Below are positions 1 through 9,727 of a stretch of 39,992 nucleotides of DNA, piece by piece (position 1 is the stretch's first letter; every line of letters begins with the position of its first letter). The DNA is from a virus, in the IMG/VR virus record IMGVR_UViG_3300025099_000050, positions 1 to 39,992 of that record, one strand, 5' to 3'. The position numbers and the translations under genes were made by a program. The notes under the pieces were generated by a model. It did no database searches. It saw only the letters and a program-made list of their open reading frames with translations, and was not told where the DNA came from.

Positions 1-1
1 T

Positions 2-3000
2 AATGATCAAACTAAAGCTTTACTAACTGCTTCTGAATTCATTTCAGGGGAGGGAACAAAAATGTTATTAGCTGGTTATGCGGGGACAGGTAAGACTACT
101 ATTATAGAAAATATAATAAATCATGCCCGAATGAAAGGGAAGCAAGTTGTAGTTACTGCTCCTACAAACAAAGCAGTACTAGTTATTAGTGAGAAATTAA
201 AAGCTGTAGGAATTAGATTAGATTCAAAAAAAGAACTAATAACTAATCATAAGCTTTTATATGGAGCTCCTAATCCTGAAACAGGACAATTTGAGCCTAA
301 ACCTGAGTTTGAAAATATTGAGAATGTTCTACACATTATGGACGAAGCCTCAATGTTAGCGCAAGAAGAGTTTGAAAACTTTACACCTCTTTATGATGAA
401 GGCATGAAAACTATTTTTATTGGAGATAGTTTCCAGCTTCCTCCTGTAGGAAAAGATCCTAAATTATTTACAGATATTAAAATGGATCATCAGTTAGAAA
501 TGACTGAAGTTAAACGTCAAGGATTAGATAGCTCTGTTCTTACAGTAGCTACTAATATGCGTAATACAAAAGCTACATCAATACCTACTAATTCTTTAGA
601 AGATTTTGTTATATCTAAAAGCGTGCAAGAGTTTAGAGCTAACTGGCTTAAAGACTTAAAAGAAAATAAAAATGTAACATATATATCATCTGCTAATCCT
701 GCTAGAATTGCAGCTAATACTTTAGCAAGACAAGAGTTATTCGGAAAAGATGCCGACGTTATAGAGGACGGAGAAGTTCTAATGTCTGTATCAAACAGTA
801 ACCCTAATTTACTTAACTCTAAAGGAGAAGAAGTTACTACTTTAGCAAATGGAGAAATTTTAGGAGAAGATAGAAGTAAAAAATATACTAAAAACTCTGA
901 AAGACCAGAACTAACTACAATCTATTTACCTGGATTCACTAGACAAGGAGAAAAACAAACATTAATATCTCTTAATGTTCAAGCTTTAACAGACGAAAGA
1001 GGGAATACAATTTTATTGTTCCCTGACTATGCTAAAGCAGGTGTAGCGCATCAAGAGTTAATGGCTGCAATACAAGGTAACTTTAAGATACAAGATTCTA
1101 AGAAATTAGAAATCACTAAAGATTACTTAGATCCTTTTATTACTGAAGAAAAAGATAGAAACGGTAATATAGTATCTGTTATAGACAAAAGAGTTATCAC
1201 TGCTTTTTATGGGTACGCAATTACAGGACATAAGTCTCAAGGGTCACAATGGGAAAAAGTGTATATAGACCACGGATTCTCAGGAGTCTTGAGAAATGGA
1301 AAAGTTCTTTTTGATCCTACAAGATGGTTATACACTGCAGTTACAAGAGCAGAAAAAGCTGTAGAAATGGTGCCACAAATGCATCACGGAAGAGCGTCTA
1401 TAGAAGCTATACGAAATGCAGTTAATAGCCAACTTGCCTCTAATGAGGTTAAAGTAGTTAATACTCCTGCAGCACAAAAAACATATGCTTCAGTACTTGA
1501 AGTAGCCGTTAGAGAACTAGCAGTTTATAGACAAATGGTTGAAACTCATGGTGAAGCTAAAGTGCTTGAAGCTATGAAACAGCAATTCGAGAGTATACAA
1601 GATTTTGAAGATCAAATAGATTTAGAAATTTACGAGAGTGGGCATAATAATTTTATAGTAGATATAACAGATCTTCCTGTAAATGCTCATGGAGAAATTG
1701 CAGAAATCATTCAAAATATACAAGGAAGAATAAAAGATCTACAGCGTAGATTTACTTTAGCCACTTCTATTGACAAACGTATTTACTTAACCTCTAGAAT
1801 AGAAAGTTTAAAAGAGGATATTGATAAGCTAAAAGAAGGTAATAATACTTTTGTTATAGAAGATGTAGCTGTAAAACAGTTAGAGTGGGCTAAAAATATT
1901 TTAGACAGACCTAAGCTTTCTCTTCAAGAAATAAATGATGCAAGTAGAATAGTAGATATTTGGAACTTCGAAAATACTAAACACTTATTATCTACTGAAC
2001 AACTAGCTAATCAAGATAACCCTACTAGGAAAATATTTTCTAGTATAGGAGCTAGAGCTCAGGATATTGGGGTTACTATGGCATCTAAACGTACTGAGTG
2101 GACTAAAGAATATACTCAACAGCAAAGTACTGAACCTATAACAGATAAAATGTTTACTGATGAAGGATTTTTAAATTTAGAGGACGAAGGTTATTTAAGA
2201 GGTAAATTCTTAGATGCTGCAAACTTTAATAATCCTGTAGTAAGAACTATAGATTCTGTTTTAAAGCTTATAGCTAGGAATACAGAAGACAGTGCTCTAA
2301 ATCTAACTTTAGAAATACAGAAGGTATTTAAAGCATTAAAAACAGAATTAAAGTCTTTAGGATTAAATGAGGATATATTCTTACAAAAAGATGAAGAAGG
2401 TAATCCTACAGGATTCTTTGTATCTAAATTTACTAATGATTACTATAAAGATTTAGGGGCAGCTCATAAAAAGCATAAAGAAGCTCTTAAAAGAGTTATG
2501 GGGTCTACAAGGTTAACAAGTGATCAAATTAGACAAGAAAGATTTGAAGCGTTTAAAGATCTTTATGATACTAAAAATGCTATGGAGATTGTTATTGATA
2601 CTAGATTCTGGACTAAAGATGGACACACAGCTGGTCAAATTAAATCTAAAGAAGAGTATATTAAATACCTTGAAAAAGAATTAGGGCAAGGAAATGCAAT
2701 GGATCTTATAGGTAGAGCAGAAGATGGTGTTGCGAAGTACAATCTAGAAGAAAAAGCTCATAAAAATAAACTTGCCACGGATGTAGTTGAAGGAGTATTA
2801 AAGCCTGCAATAGGATTAACGCTTAAAGAAACTGCAGATGCTAAACACGAACAATGGGTTAGAAAGCATAATCCAGAATATTACTTAGACCAAAGGTATA
2901 ACACTACTATTTCTAATGTAGCTTGGGGAACTTCAGGATGGAAGTACACAACATCTCATCCTATAGGAGAACAGTATATAAATAGTGAGTTTGCTACAAT

Positions 3001-5092
3001 AGAAAATAATGAAGCATTGTCTGAGTTCTATTCTTTCTGGACAAACACAATGGCAGAATTAAAAAGTTATTTACCTGAAGTTGCTGTAAATGAAATGTCA
3101 GATAACTTTTTCCCTTCAATGCAAAGAGATTTGTTAGAAGAATACATGAGAAATGGATCTGTAGCAGCATTATCTTATTTAGGTAAAGATACTCAGGTGT
3201 ATGGAGCCCTATTTGCTGATGAAGTTCTTACTTTAAACAGAGAGAAGGAAGGATTAAAATCTGAATTAGACGAAAGGGGTATTCCTATATCTAAAGTTCC
3301 TTTACGATTTTTAGGTTCTGAAGATGTAGCATTAGAAGAAAGAGCATTTGACTTAGAAAGAGTTATGGTTATGTTTGGTAATATGGCTATGAACTACAAA
3401 TATAAAGCAGAGGCAGAACCTTTAGTGAATATCTTAATGAGAACTGTAAGAGATTCAGTACAACCTTTGATGGATTCTAGTGGTAAACCAATTAAAAGAG
3501 CACAGAGTAATAAAAAAGTTACTATAAATACTGCTCCTGAAATTGTACTAGAGTCTTTAGAGTACGCTCAAAAAGCTATTATGTATGGTAAGAGTAGGCC
3601 TGCACAGCAAAAAACTTCTTGGGAGTTTCCTGGGAATTTAAGTACTGATATGAGAGCTCGACATAGAAAAGCTAAAGAACTTAAAGAGCAATATGCAGAT
3701 CTTCATGATGAATTAGCCGACGGAAAGATTACTCAAGCTCAATACAATGAAAAGGTAGAAGTTTTAGAAGAACAGTTTAAAGAACTAAACATTAAAGCTA
3801 TTAGTTTTAATAAGGTTATTAGAGGCTTTATAGGCTACACTCAATTAAAAGGGATGGGGTGGAATGTTTCTGCTGGTATCGCTAACGTCGGATTTGGATT
3901 TATTGCATCTTCTATACATGCTTCAGGAGAAGAAGATTACACATCAAGCCAATTTAGAAAAGCATTTAGAATAGTATTAAATGCGGCTATGAATCCTACA
4001 GCTACAAAAACTGCTGCTATATTAAAAAGAATGAATTTACTTTTTGAAATGCGGGAGATTACCTATGGTAAAGGAGATGTAAGAGGAGAAAAGAAATTTA
4101 AATTCTTAGATAAACTTGCTCCTATGTATATTCAGCAATCCACTGAATTTATGGTTCAAGGTATGTCAGCTGTAGCTAAAATGTTAAATACAGTTGTTGT
4201 AGATTTACAAGGTAATAAACGTAATCTATATGAAGCTTTTAATGAAAATGGTACATGGAATGTAAAAGAGTTTGGGTATCAAAAAGAGTGGGATTATAAT
4301 AATTTAAGTTCTATTACTCAGAATTCTTATACTAAGTTTAGAAATGCAGCAATAGAAATGAATAAAAAGTTACATGGTAACTATGATCCTAACTCATTGC
4401 TTGCAATAAAAAGTAGTGATTTTGCTTTATTATTTACTATCTTTAGAACATGGGCTTTTGAAGGGTTTAACACGAGATATAGTAAAAAAATCTACAATGA
4501 GCAATTAGGAAGATATACTAAAGGTAGATACAATACTTTATGGGAATTAGGTATAAAAGAATCTTCTGCTTTACTTATGAAGCTATTATTTAAAAGAGTT
4601 ACTGGACAAAAAGCAGAGACTATTTTAAGTGGTGTTGAAGAGCAAGTAGATGCAGCTAACTTAAGAAAAACATTAGCAGCATTGCAAATGCAAGTTTTTA
4701 TTATGTCTTTGGGAATGATGTTAAAATCATTAGCAAAAGGAATAGACGCTGATGATGATGATCAATATTTACTTATGGCAACACTAAATATTTTATTTAG
4801 AGTAGAGCAGGATTTGAGTTACTATAGAAACCCTGATACTTTTATGCAAGTATTTAAAGATCCTTCACCAGTTATTAAAACTATTCAAGATTTAACAAGA
4901 GCAGTGAGTGGCACGAAAAGTTATATATTAAAAGATGATTATAGAGGAGATCACCCAGTTAAGAAATGGGCTAAAGTATTCCCTTTCAGTAATCAAATAT
5001 ATAAATGGACAGTAATAACAGAAAGAGAATTAGACACATCTTATGGTATGTCTGATTGGGTTGAAGATAATTTATTAGAAGACGAAGAATGA
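2..5092 (+). CDS. Giant protein with N-terminal SF1 (RecD/Dda-like) helicase, 5' partial
   Basis: The frame is open from base 2 with no stop before the methionine at 62, and the residues before it (NDQTKALLTASEF) resemble the Q-motif of Dda/RecD helicases, so the true start lies outside the window. Numbering from the Met at 62, helicase motifs are Walker A GYAGTGKT (about 5-12), motif Ia VTAPTNKAV, motif II DEAS (about 94-97), motif III GDSFQLPP (about 121), HKSQGSQW (about 390) and TAVTRAEKA (about 427). The remaining roughly 1200 residues match no family I recognise. They contain charged helical stretches, a hydrophobic patch near residues 1550-1570 followed by an acidic run, and an acidic C-terminus. 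Gene position, at the end of the late plus-strand module, suggests a virion-associated multidomain protein rather than a replisome helicase; that is inference. The stop overlaps the next start (ATGA). Confidence 0.85.
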   Translation, partial: NDQTKALLTASEFISGEGTKMLLAGYAGTGKTTIIENIINHARMKGKQVVVTAPTNKAVLVISEKLKAVGIRLDSKKELITNHKLLYGAPNPETGQFEPKPEFENIENVLHIMDEASMLAQEEFENFTPLYDEGMKTIFIGDSFQLPPVGKDPKLFTDIKMDHQLEMTEVKRQGLDSSVLTVATNMRNTKATSIPTNSLEDFVISKSVQEFRANWLKDLKENKNVTYISSANPARIAANTLARQELFGKDADVIEDGEVLMSVSNSNPNLLNSKGEEVTTLANGEILGEDRSKKYTKNSERPELTTIYLPGFTRQGEKQTLISLNVQALTDERGNTILLFPDYAKAGVAHQELMAAIQGNFKIQDSKKLEITKDYLDPFITEEKDRNGNIVSVIDKRVITAFYGYAITGHKSQGSQWEKVYIDHGFSGVLRNGKVLFDPTRWLYTAVTRAEKAVEMVPQMHHGRASIEAIRNAVNSQLASNEVKVVNTPAAQKTYASVLEVAVRELAVYRQMVETHGEAKVLEAMKQQFESIQDFEDQIDLEIYESGHNNFIVDITDLPVNAHGEIAEIIQNIQGRIKDLQRRFTLATSIDKRIYLTSRIESLKEDIDKLKEGNNTFVIEDVAVKQLEWAKNILDRPKLSLQEINDASRIVDIWNFENTKHLLSTEQLANQDNPTRKIFSSIGARAQDIGVTMASKRTEWTKEYTQQQSTEPITDKMFTDEGFLNLEDEGYLRGKFLDAANFNNPVVRTIDSVLKLIARNTEDSALNLTLEIQKVFKALKTELKSLGLNEDIFLQKDEEGNPTGFFVSKFTNDYYKDLGAAHKKHKEALKRVMGSTRLTSDQIRQERFEAFKDLYDTKNAMEIVIDTRFWTKDGHTAGQIKSKEEYIKYLEKELGQGNAMDLIGRAEDGVAKYNLEEKAHKNKLATDVVEGVLKPAIGLTLKETADAKHEQWVRKHNPEYYLDQRYNTTISNVAWGTSGWKYTTSHPIGEQYINSEFATIENNEALSEFYSFWTNTMAELKSYLPEVAVNEMSDNFFPSMQRDLLEEYMRNGSVAALSYLGKDTQVYGALFADEVLTLNREKEGLKSELDERGIPISKVPLRFLGSEDVALEERAFDLERVMVMFGNMAMNYKYKAEAEPLVNILMRTVRDSVQPLMDSSGKPIKRAQSNKKVTINTAPEIVLESLEYAQKAIMYGKSRPAQQKTSWEFPGNLSTDMRARHRKAKELKEQYADLHDELADGKITQAQYNEKVEVLEEQFKELNIKAISFNKVIRGFIGYTQLKGMGWNVSAGIANVGFGFIASSIHASGEEDYTSSQFRKAFRIVLNAAMNPTATKTAAILKRMNLLFEMREITYGKGDVRGEKKFKFLDKLAPMYIQQSTEFMVQGMSAVAKMLNTVVVDLQGNKRNLYEAFNENGTWNVKEFGYQKEWDYNNLSSITQNSYTKFRNAAIEMNKKLHGNYDPNSLLAIKSSDFALLFTIFRTWAFEGFNTRYSKKIYNEQLGRYTKGRYNTLWELGIKESSALLMKLLFKRVTGQKAETILSGVEEQVDAANLRKTLAALQMQVFIMSLGMMLKSLAKGIDADDDDQYLLMATLNILFRVEQDLSYYRNPDTFMQVFKDPSPVIKTIQDLTRAVSGTKSYILKDDYRGDHPVKKWAKVFPFSNQIYKWTVITERELDTSYGMSDWVEDNLLEDEE

Positions 5093-5253
5093 AATTAACA
5101 TTTGGAGTACAATGGGCAAAAGGTATATTATTTGGAGTTAGACATTTTCCCCCTGAAGAACAGGCTCCATATTATGAAATACAATTTTTTTTAGGATTAA
5201 TACAAATTTTTATAATTATAGACAATGGCAACACTAACGATTACAGTAACTGA
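5089..5253 (+). CDS. Small membrane-like protein, 54 aa
   Basis: An open frame starts at the ATG that overlaps the stop of the giant helicase protein (ATGA) and ends inside the first codons of the next gene. It encodes MKLTFGVQWAKGILFGVRHF and continues to a hydrophobic segment around residues 37-48 (FFLGLIQIFIII) that could be a single membrane span, ending in a short polar tail. The stop/start overlap and tight packing argue for a real translationally coupled gene. The family is unknown to me; a hydrophobic protein at the end of a late module could be a lysis or membrane accessory factor, but nothing in the sequence proves it. Confidence 0.65.
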   Translation: MKLTFGVQWAKGILFGVRHFPPEEQAPYYEIQFFLGLIQIFIIIDNGNTNDYSN

Positions 5254-5665
5254 AGCAGTTACACTAGGAGATGGTTCCACTGATAGAGGTACAACTAACA
5301 CGCAAACTGTTACTGTAGATGAAGTGGATCACAGAATAATGGATGTACCAACATCCTGGACTGAAGTTATAAAGTTTGCAGGAGCAAACGCTGCAGGTAC
5401 ATTCGCAGATGGTACAGTAAAATATTTACGTATAACTAATTTAGATGGTTCAAATTTTCTTTCTTTAAGAATAAGAACAAACTCAATTGAATACTTTGTA
5501 AAAGTAGAGGCAGAAGATCATTTCATACTTGGTAATAATGTTATGGATGCAGAATCTAGTACAGGATTTGGTAGTGATGTATCTTTTGTAAATATAGATT
5601 CTATATGGTGTAAAGCAGATACTGCTGCTGTCCAATTAGAGTACTTTGTAGCATCTGCTAGCTAG
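5225..5665 (+). CDS. Small beta-rich virion protein, decoration-like
   Basis: A 146-residue protein with alternating Thr/Val-rich stretches, little Lys, and no catalytic motif: the composition of a small beta-sandwich head-decoration or fibre protein. It resembles the two small proteins at 32414 and 32864 in overall plan: MA[TN]-start, Thr/Ser-rich N-terminal strand, a central YLRITNL segment matching their AYLFLHNL / AYVYAKNL segments, and a C-terminal LEYFVAS matching EFLLMEK / EYLLLEVD. The similarity is weak and judged by eye. It is the last clear gene before the convergent terminator. Function as a capsid decoration or auxiliary protein is inferred. Confidence 0.7.
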   Translation: MATLTITVTEAVTLGDGSTDRGTTNTQTVTVDEVDHRIMDVPTSWTEVIKFAGANAAGTFADGTVKYLRITNLDGSNFLSLRIRTNSIEYFVKVEAEDHFILGNNVMDAESSTGFGSDVSFVNIDSIWCKADTAAVQLEYFVASAS

Positions 5666-5671
5666 TAGCTA

Positions 5672-5761
5672 ATGGAAGAAAAGAAAAAAGGGGACGAAAG
5701 TATAAAACTCTCATCCCCTTTTACAACTAATAAACCTTCACAAAGTAACAACAACAAGTAA
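5672..5761 (+). CDS. Possible 29-residue peptide
   Basis: An ATG six bases after the preceding stop opens a 29-codon frame, MEEKKKGDESIKLSSPFTTN..., Lys-rich at the start and Asn-rich at the end. The terminator hairpin lies inside the frame, so the transcript probably ends within it. I think it is more likely a chance frame than a gene. Confidence 0.15.
   Translation: MEEKKKGDESIKLSSPFTTNKPSQSNNNK
5686..5722. terminator. Bidirectional intrinsic terminator between converging operons
   Basis: AAAAGGGGA (5686-5694) pairs with TCCCCTTTT (5714-5722) over 9 bp. Read rightward the stem ends in T residues; read leftward it runs into a T-rich tract (the complement of the A-rich bases 5677-5689). It sits between the plus-strand gene ending at 5665 and the minus-strand gene ending at 5791, as expected for a shared terminator. 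Confidence 0.8.
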
Positions 5762-5767
5762 TCAACA

Positions 5768-5779
5768 CACAAATTTGTG
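5768..5779. repeat. Perfect 12-bp palindrome
   Basis: CACAAATTTGTG lies 12 bases beyond the stop of the rIIB-like gene, between it and the bidirectional terminator. A perfect 12-base palindrome without a loop is more like a dimeric protein-binding site than an RNA hairpin. No second copy was noticed in the window. Confidence 0.4.
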
Positions 5780-5790
5780 AGGCTTATTTG

Positions 5791-6798
5791 TTATGCTAGT
5801 ATATCGTCAGCAATAGCTCTACGCTGTGCTAATTCATCTTCAATCTCTTTGATTACATCTCTCTTAGATTCTTCATAGTTTACAATGTCATCTTCCATAG
5901 TAGCATGGTCGAAGGCAGCATAATCAGATTCTAAATAGATATTCTCATTCTCACCATTAGTGATAGCAATAGGATAGTACTCACAAGTACGCATCTTTGT
6001 ATTATTATAGTCAGTAGGAACTGCTACAACATTACGAGGACTAACTAATACTTCAAGTATAACTCCACTACTATATCCAAAGTCATGAACATACTCCATA
6101 GAACCTACATGTAAACCTGCAGAGCAAGTTACATCAGGATCAGAGTCACATTCTTCTCTTGGCATTGTGATAGGCTCACCAACTTTAACTGTCATACCAT
6201 GAGCACCTGAGTGATATGGTTTGAAAGTCATAGACTGGTTAAGAGTTTCTTCTATACGCTCACCAGTGTTTTCGTCATAACTAATACTTACAACTTCTTC
6301 ACCTGTTTCTGTGTCATACTTACGAGCAACTTTCACTGCTTTATAAGCTAAGAAATACCCTTTGTCAGTTATAGGGTGGCCATTGTGTTCTAGAAAGCTA
6401 AATAATTGCTGTCTAACACCTTTATCAGGGTTAAGCAATGTGTTCTTCCAGAAGTTAACTAAAGCTTCTACATTTAAACCTTTGTCAATATATTCCAAAA
6501 GCTTTTTAGCAAGAAACTCAGGTATTGGATCGCTTGTACCTTTAAGATACATAGCAGAGTTACCATCGAATTCAAATCTTCCATCAGAATTAAATTCGAT
6601 TTTCTTTGCAGGGTTGCAAAGTTCTTCTATCTTTGTAATAATATCTACCCTCTCAGTTAGAATATTACACGAATTGTATTGCTTTACGAGAGCAATAACT
6701 AGTTCAGCATCAGGAGAATCCTTTCGGATTCTCTTATGCTTTCCATCAATGATTACAGTAACGTCGCTTGGCGTTACTTTAGCTACTAAGTAGTTCAT
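5791..6798 (-). CDS. rIIB-like protein
   Basis: A 335-residue protein in the arrangement known for T4 rIIA-rIIB and found in several large phages, including crAss-like ones: it follows a GHKL-ATPase (rIIA-like) gene and overlaps it by about 20 bases. Sequence features are an N-terminal small beta region (YLVAKVTPSDVTVIIDGKHK), a central segment resembling rIIB proteins (LLNPDKGVRQQLFSFLEHNG, then HPITDKGYFLAYKAVK), and an acidic helical C-terminus. T4 rII proteins are membrane-associated and affect lysis inhibition and exclusion; whether that role is kept here is unknown. It is the last gene of the minus-strand replication operon. Confidence 0.75.
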   Translation of the reverse strand: MNYLVAKVTPSDVTVIIDGKHKRIRKDSPDAELVIALVKQYNSCNILTERVDIITKIEELCNPAKKIEFNSDGRFEFDGNSAMYLKGTSDPIPEFLAKKLLEYIDKGLNVEALVNFWKNTLLNPDKGVRQQLFSFLEHNGHPITDKGYFLAYKAVKVARKYDTETGEEVVSISYDENTGERIEETLNQSMTFKPYHSGAHGMTVKVGEPITMPREECDSDPDVTCSAGLHVGSMEYVHDFGYSSGVILEVLVSPRNVVAVPTDYNNTKMRTCEYYPIAITNGENENIYLESDYAAFDHATMEDDIVNYEESKRDVIKEIEDELAQRRAIADDILA

Positions 6799-9205
6799 CT
6801 GCTATTTCATTTTTAGCGGTTAATGTTAATTTAATTGATTGATTTTCAGGCAGTTTATCCTTTAAAGATAAGAAATCTTCAATAGAATTCCTAGAGTCAT
6901 TAGTAAAGTTTACAAAGTTCAAAAGATCCAAACCTTGTGAATATTCCACTAGTTCTTCCAGTTTATCTATTATCTCCATATCGAATCTAACGTCATCTGA
7001 AATATCTAATTTCATAATCTCTTCTACAATAGGTTTGATGTCATCTTCACAACGCCAACATCCATTAGTATTGCTTTTATGATATTCATACACACTTCTG
7101 TAGAGATTGTGTAAACCTACATCATATTTATCACCATAATAGTTTAAAAACCTAAAGTTTTCAATGAATTCTGCAATACGTTGTGCAGTGGCAAACCTTT
7201 GTAAATGTGTTGGACTTTTCATAAATTCATGTGCTGTTATAAATCCATCTAACTTTGCAAATTGCTTTGCCACGTCTTTGGATACTTTTACTACTCTATA
7301 ATCTGACTGAAACTTATAACTGTAATTGTAGTTATTAGTATAATAATCACTACTACTACCGAGAATCTTAACGACTTTTGCAAGTTCATCAACATCTTTA
7401 GTCTCAGCATAAACTACAGCTTTTAGAGTAGGAGTCACATTTTCTGAAACAGGATGTAACATCTCTTGAAGCTCTGAAATCTTGTACTCTTGATTAGTGT
7501 ACTTAATATGAGTTTTCCAACCATCAGCTTTAAACTCAGCATTACGAGCAAACACCATCTTGTTAACTTTACGACGAGTTTTATTGTCAACTACATCTCC
7601 ATATAAATCACTGTCTAACTCTGCTTCTTCAACATCTGCATATTTCGAAAGCATTGAAGATTTACCTAATAATCTAGATACAGTATTAAATGTAGCTGTT
7701 TGCTCATAAGGTTTTCTAGAATCAGATAGATTAGTGTTACTAATTATTCTATCTCCCATCTTAAGCTTATCAATTTTAAATGCAAGAAATAAAGAAATGT
7801 CTTTAGTTTGATTTATAATAGTATAACTTTTAGCTTTACTAAAGTTACCATCTACATAATAAACTGTTTTTACTTTACTAATAGCATCAAAGAAAGCTGT
7901 CCAATCGTTCAACTCTCTATGAGCTATAGTTTCTCCTCCAATAGCAGACCTATTAGACACTAGACTACATAAATACATAGAAATCCCATCAAATATTTGA
8001 TGAAACTGCTGATTTGTGTTTGTCTTACCAGGAGATAAATTAGAGTTAAGTTTAAATGGAACGTCAAAATAACTCATATCACATATACTAGCTTTGATAG
8101 CTTTAGGATCATTACTCCTAAGAGCACTCCATCTATGGCCACTGCTACAAAGATTAGCTACTGCAGACATATACTCAAGATAGTCTGTCATTTGATATTC
8201 GCTTGCAATATTATCTTTAAAACTCTTTACAAGTTTCTTTAGCTTTGTCTCTATAAGATCAACAGTTTTTGGTGTATATCGTATCTCCTCACGAGAAGGT
8301 ACAAGATCTAATACACCAATATCAAACTTAACGCCTATACTAGCACGATACTCACTTTCACTTAAATTCTTAAGAAGATCCCAATTAATAGGATATACAA
8401 CTCTACCTACAAGAAGAAAAGCATCTCTACCGTCGTTAGTTAAAACATAGTTATCTGTTTCTTCTACAACTTGATACTCTTTATTCTTACTTGTATAGTA
8501 ATTTTTTATATTACCTATAGACTCTGTTACATTCTTAAAAACAAGATTCTCAAAGAAGCCAAGCTGAGTATTAATAGCTTCTTTAAAGTTACGTGCATCA
8601 TAGTGATCTTTAACAGGAACAATTACGGTACTACCGTTTTGTTGATCTGTAGATGTTTGATATACTTGATCCATATGTGGGACATTATCGTTATTACGAT
8701 ATATCATATAATATGTCTCAGTACCATTGTGTCTACTAGATACATAGAAAGTATCTGCATAGGCTAACGGTGATTTCGCACCGAGGCCAAAACCTCCAAT
8801 CTCGAAGTTGTTGTCTCTCTTAGTCGAAGCACCAAATGTAGTAAATACATTTTGTACACGATCTTGAGAAAGGCCACATCCATAATCATGGAACATAATA
8901 CACTCATCTACTCCTAGAATCGTGTTCTTCTCAATGTATTCAATACAAACCGTTTGCTTTGTAGACCAAAAAGCAGTGTTATCCCCTGTTTCCATAGGAA
9001 TCTTACCTTCTAGCTTTAAATTTCGCTCACGGTTTGCATCGATACAATTAGAAGTGATCTCACGGACAATCGAACCAATAGGATCCGAGTATAAATTAAT
9101 AAGGCTATCCATAATGATAGCCTGTGATCCGTCCGTTATTTTAAACTTGTGTTGTTGCTGTACGCCGATAACTTCTTCGACGTTTGTGTGTTGTTGTAGT
9201 TTCAT
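6779..9205 (-). CDS. rIIA-like GHKL ATPase
   Basis: An 808-residue protein with a GHKL (HSP90/gyrase/histidine-kinase type) ATP-binding domain at the N-terminus: REITSNCIDA (about 48-57, N-box), DYGCG (107-111, G1 box) and GGFGLGAKSP (137-146, ATP lid/G2). The remaining 600 residues are poorly recognisable, as in T4 rIIA, which has the same domain. Pairing with the downstream rIIB-like gene, with overlapping ends, strengthens the call. AATTAATTAA lies 8 bases upstream of the ATG, a motif shared with several other starts in the window. Confidence 0.82.
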   Translation of the reverse strand: MKLQQHTNVEEVIGVQQQHKFKITDGSQAIIMDSLINLYSDPIGSIVREITSNCIDANRERNLKLEGKIPMETGDNTAFWSTKQTVCIEYIEKNTILGVDECIMFHDYGCGLSQDRVQNVFTTFGASTKRDNNFEIGGFGLGAKSPLAYADTFYVSSRHNGTETYYMIYRNNDNVPHMDQVYQTSTDQQNGSTVIVPVKDHYDARNFKEAINTQLGFFENLVFKNVTESIGNIKNYYTSKNKEYQVVEETDNYVLTNDGRDAFLLVGRVVYPINWDLLKNLSESEYRASIGVKFDIGVLDLVPSREEIRYTPKTVDLIETKLKKLVKSFKDNIASEYQMTDYLEYMSAVANLCSSGHRWSALRSNDPKAIKASICDMSYFDVPFKLNSNLSPGKTNTNQQFHQIFDGISMYLCSLVSNRSAIGGETIAHRELNDWTAFFDAISKVKTVYYVDGNFSKAKSYTIINQTKDISLFLAFKIDKLKMGDRIISNTNLSDSRKPYEQTATFNTVSRLLGKSSMLSKYADVEEAELDSDLYGDVVDNKTRRKVNKMVFARNAEFKADGWKTHIKYTNQEYKISELQEMLHPVSENVTPTLKAVVYAETKDVDELAKVVKILGSSSDYYTNNYNYSYKFQSDYRVVKVSKDVAKQFAKLDGFITAHEFMKSPTHLQRFATAQRIAEFIENFRFLNYYGDKYDVGLHNLYRSVYEYHKSNTNGCWRCEDDIKPIVEEIMKLDISDDVRFDMEIIDKLEELVEYSQGLDLLNFVNFTNDSRNSIEDFLSLKDKLPENQSIKLTLTAKNEIADELLSS

Positions 9206-9224
9206 TTCTTTGGTTAATTAATTT

Positions 9225-9719
9225 TTAATATATCTCTTCTTTTAAGTCAGGTACTGAAGAAACTTCTTGATTTTCAGGTATCTCAACACCTAATCTTTCT
9301 TCTAATTCCTCCCTTAGATCAGGATGTTTAAACAGTACTTTTGCAACTCTATGAGATGAGTCTGTAATATTATGGTATTTAAAGATTTGTATCTTATAAT
9401 CTTGAGGAAACTCAGAGTATTTACCTTTCAAATACAAATTGTATATATCTTGGTAATCTTCTGGTACATTAAATACAAACATAACATGGTTAGTGTCAGG
9501 GTCATACTTACTATGAAAAATAGAACATTGTTCTAATTTCTCCTCATATAAAATAAATTCTTTAGTTCCATGAAATTTATATAATAAAAAAATATGATTT
9601 GCAAGCTCTGGATATTCTTTAGCGCCTACATAGGTGTTGACTAGATTACGTTTTTTAATATCTACAAAATATGCCAACATAGGCAATATATAAGTAAATG
9701 ATTTTGTCTTCATAGTCAT
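9225..9719 (-). CDS. Conserved-looking hypothetical protein, about 164 aa
   Basis: Not recognised. The frame can be extended to a TTG at 9731 overlapping the upstream stop, but the ATG at 9719 (MTMKTKSFTYILPMLAYFVD) is the better start. The N-terminus has a moderately hydrophobic stretch (YILPMLAYFVD), the middle is rich in aromatic and charged residues (DYQDIYNLYLKGKYSEFPQD), and the C-terminus is acidic. It lies between the PD-(D/E)XK nuclease and rIIA-like genes in the same operon. No nucleic-acid-binding or catalytic motif is visible. Confidence 0.7.
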   Translation of the reverse strand: MTMKTKSFTYILPMLAYFVDIKKRNLVNTYVGAKEYPELANHIFLLYKFHGTKEFILYEEKLEQCSIFHSKYDPDTNHVMFVFNVPEDYQDIYNLYLKGKYSEFPQDYKIQIFKYHNITDSSHRVAKVLFKHPDLREELEERLGVEIPENQEVSSVPDLKEEIY

Positions 9720-9727
9720 TTTTTTTA

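Noticed and set aside
6362-6793. Plus-strand frame opposite the rIIB-like gene
   Set aside because: Shadow of the minus-strand gene; no promoter or conserved-looking sequence.
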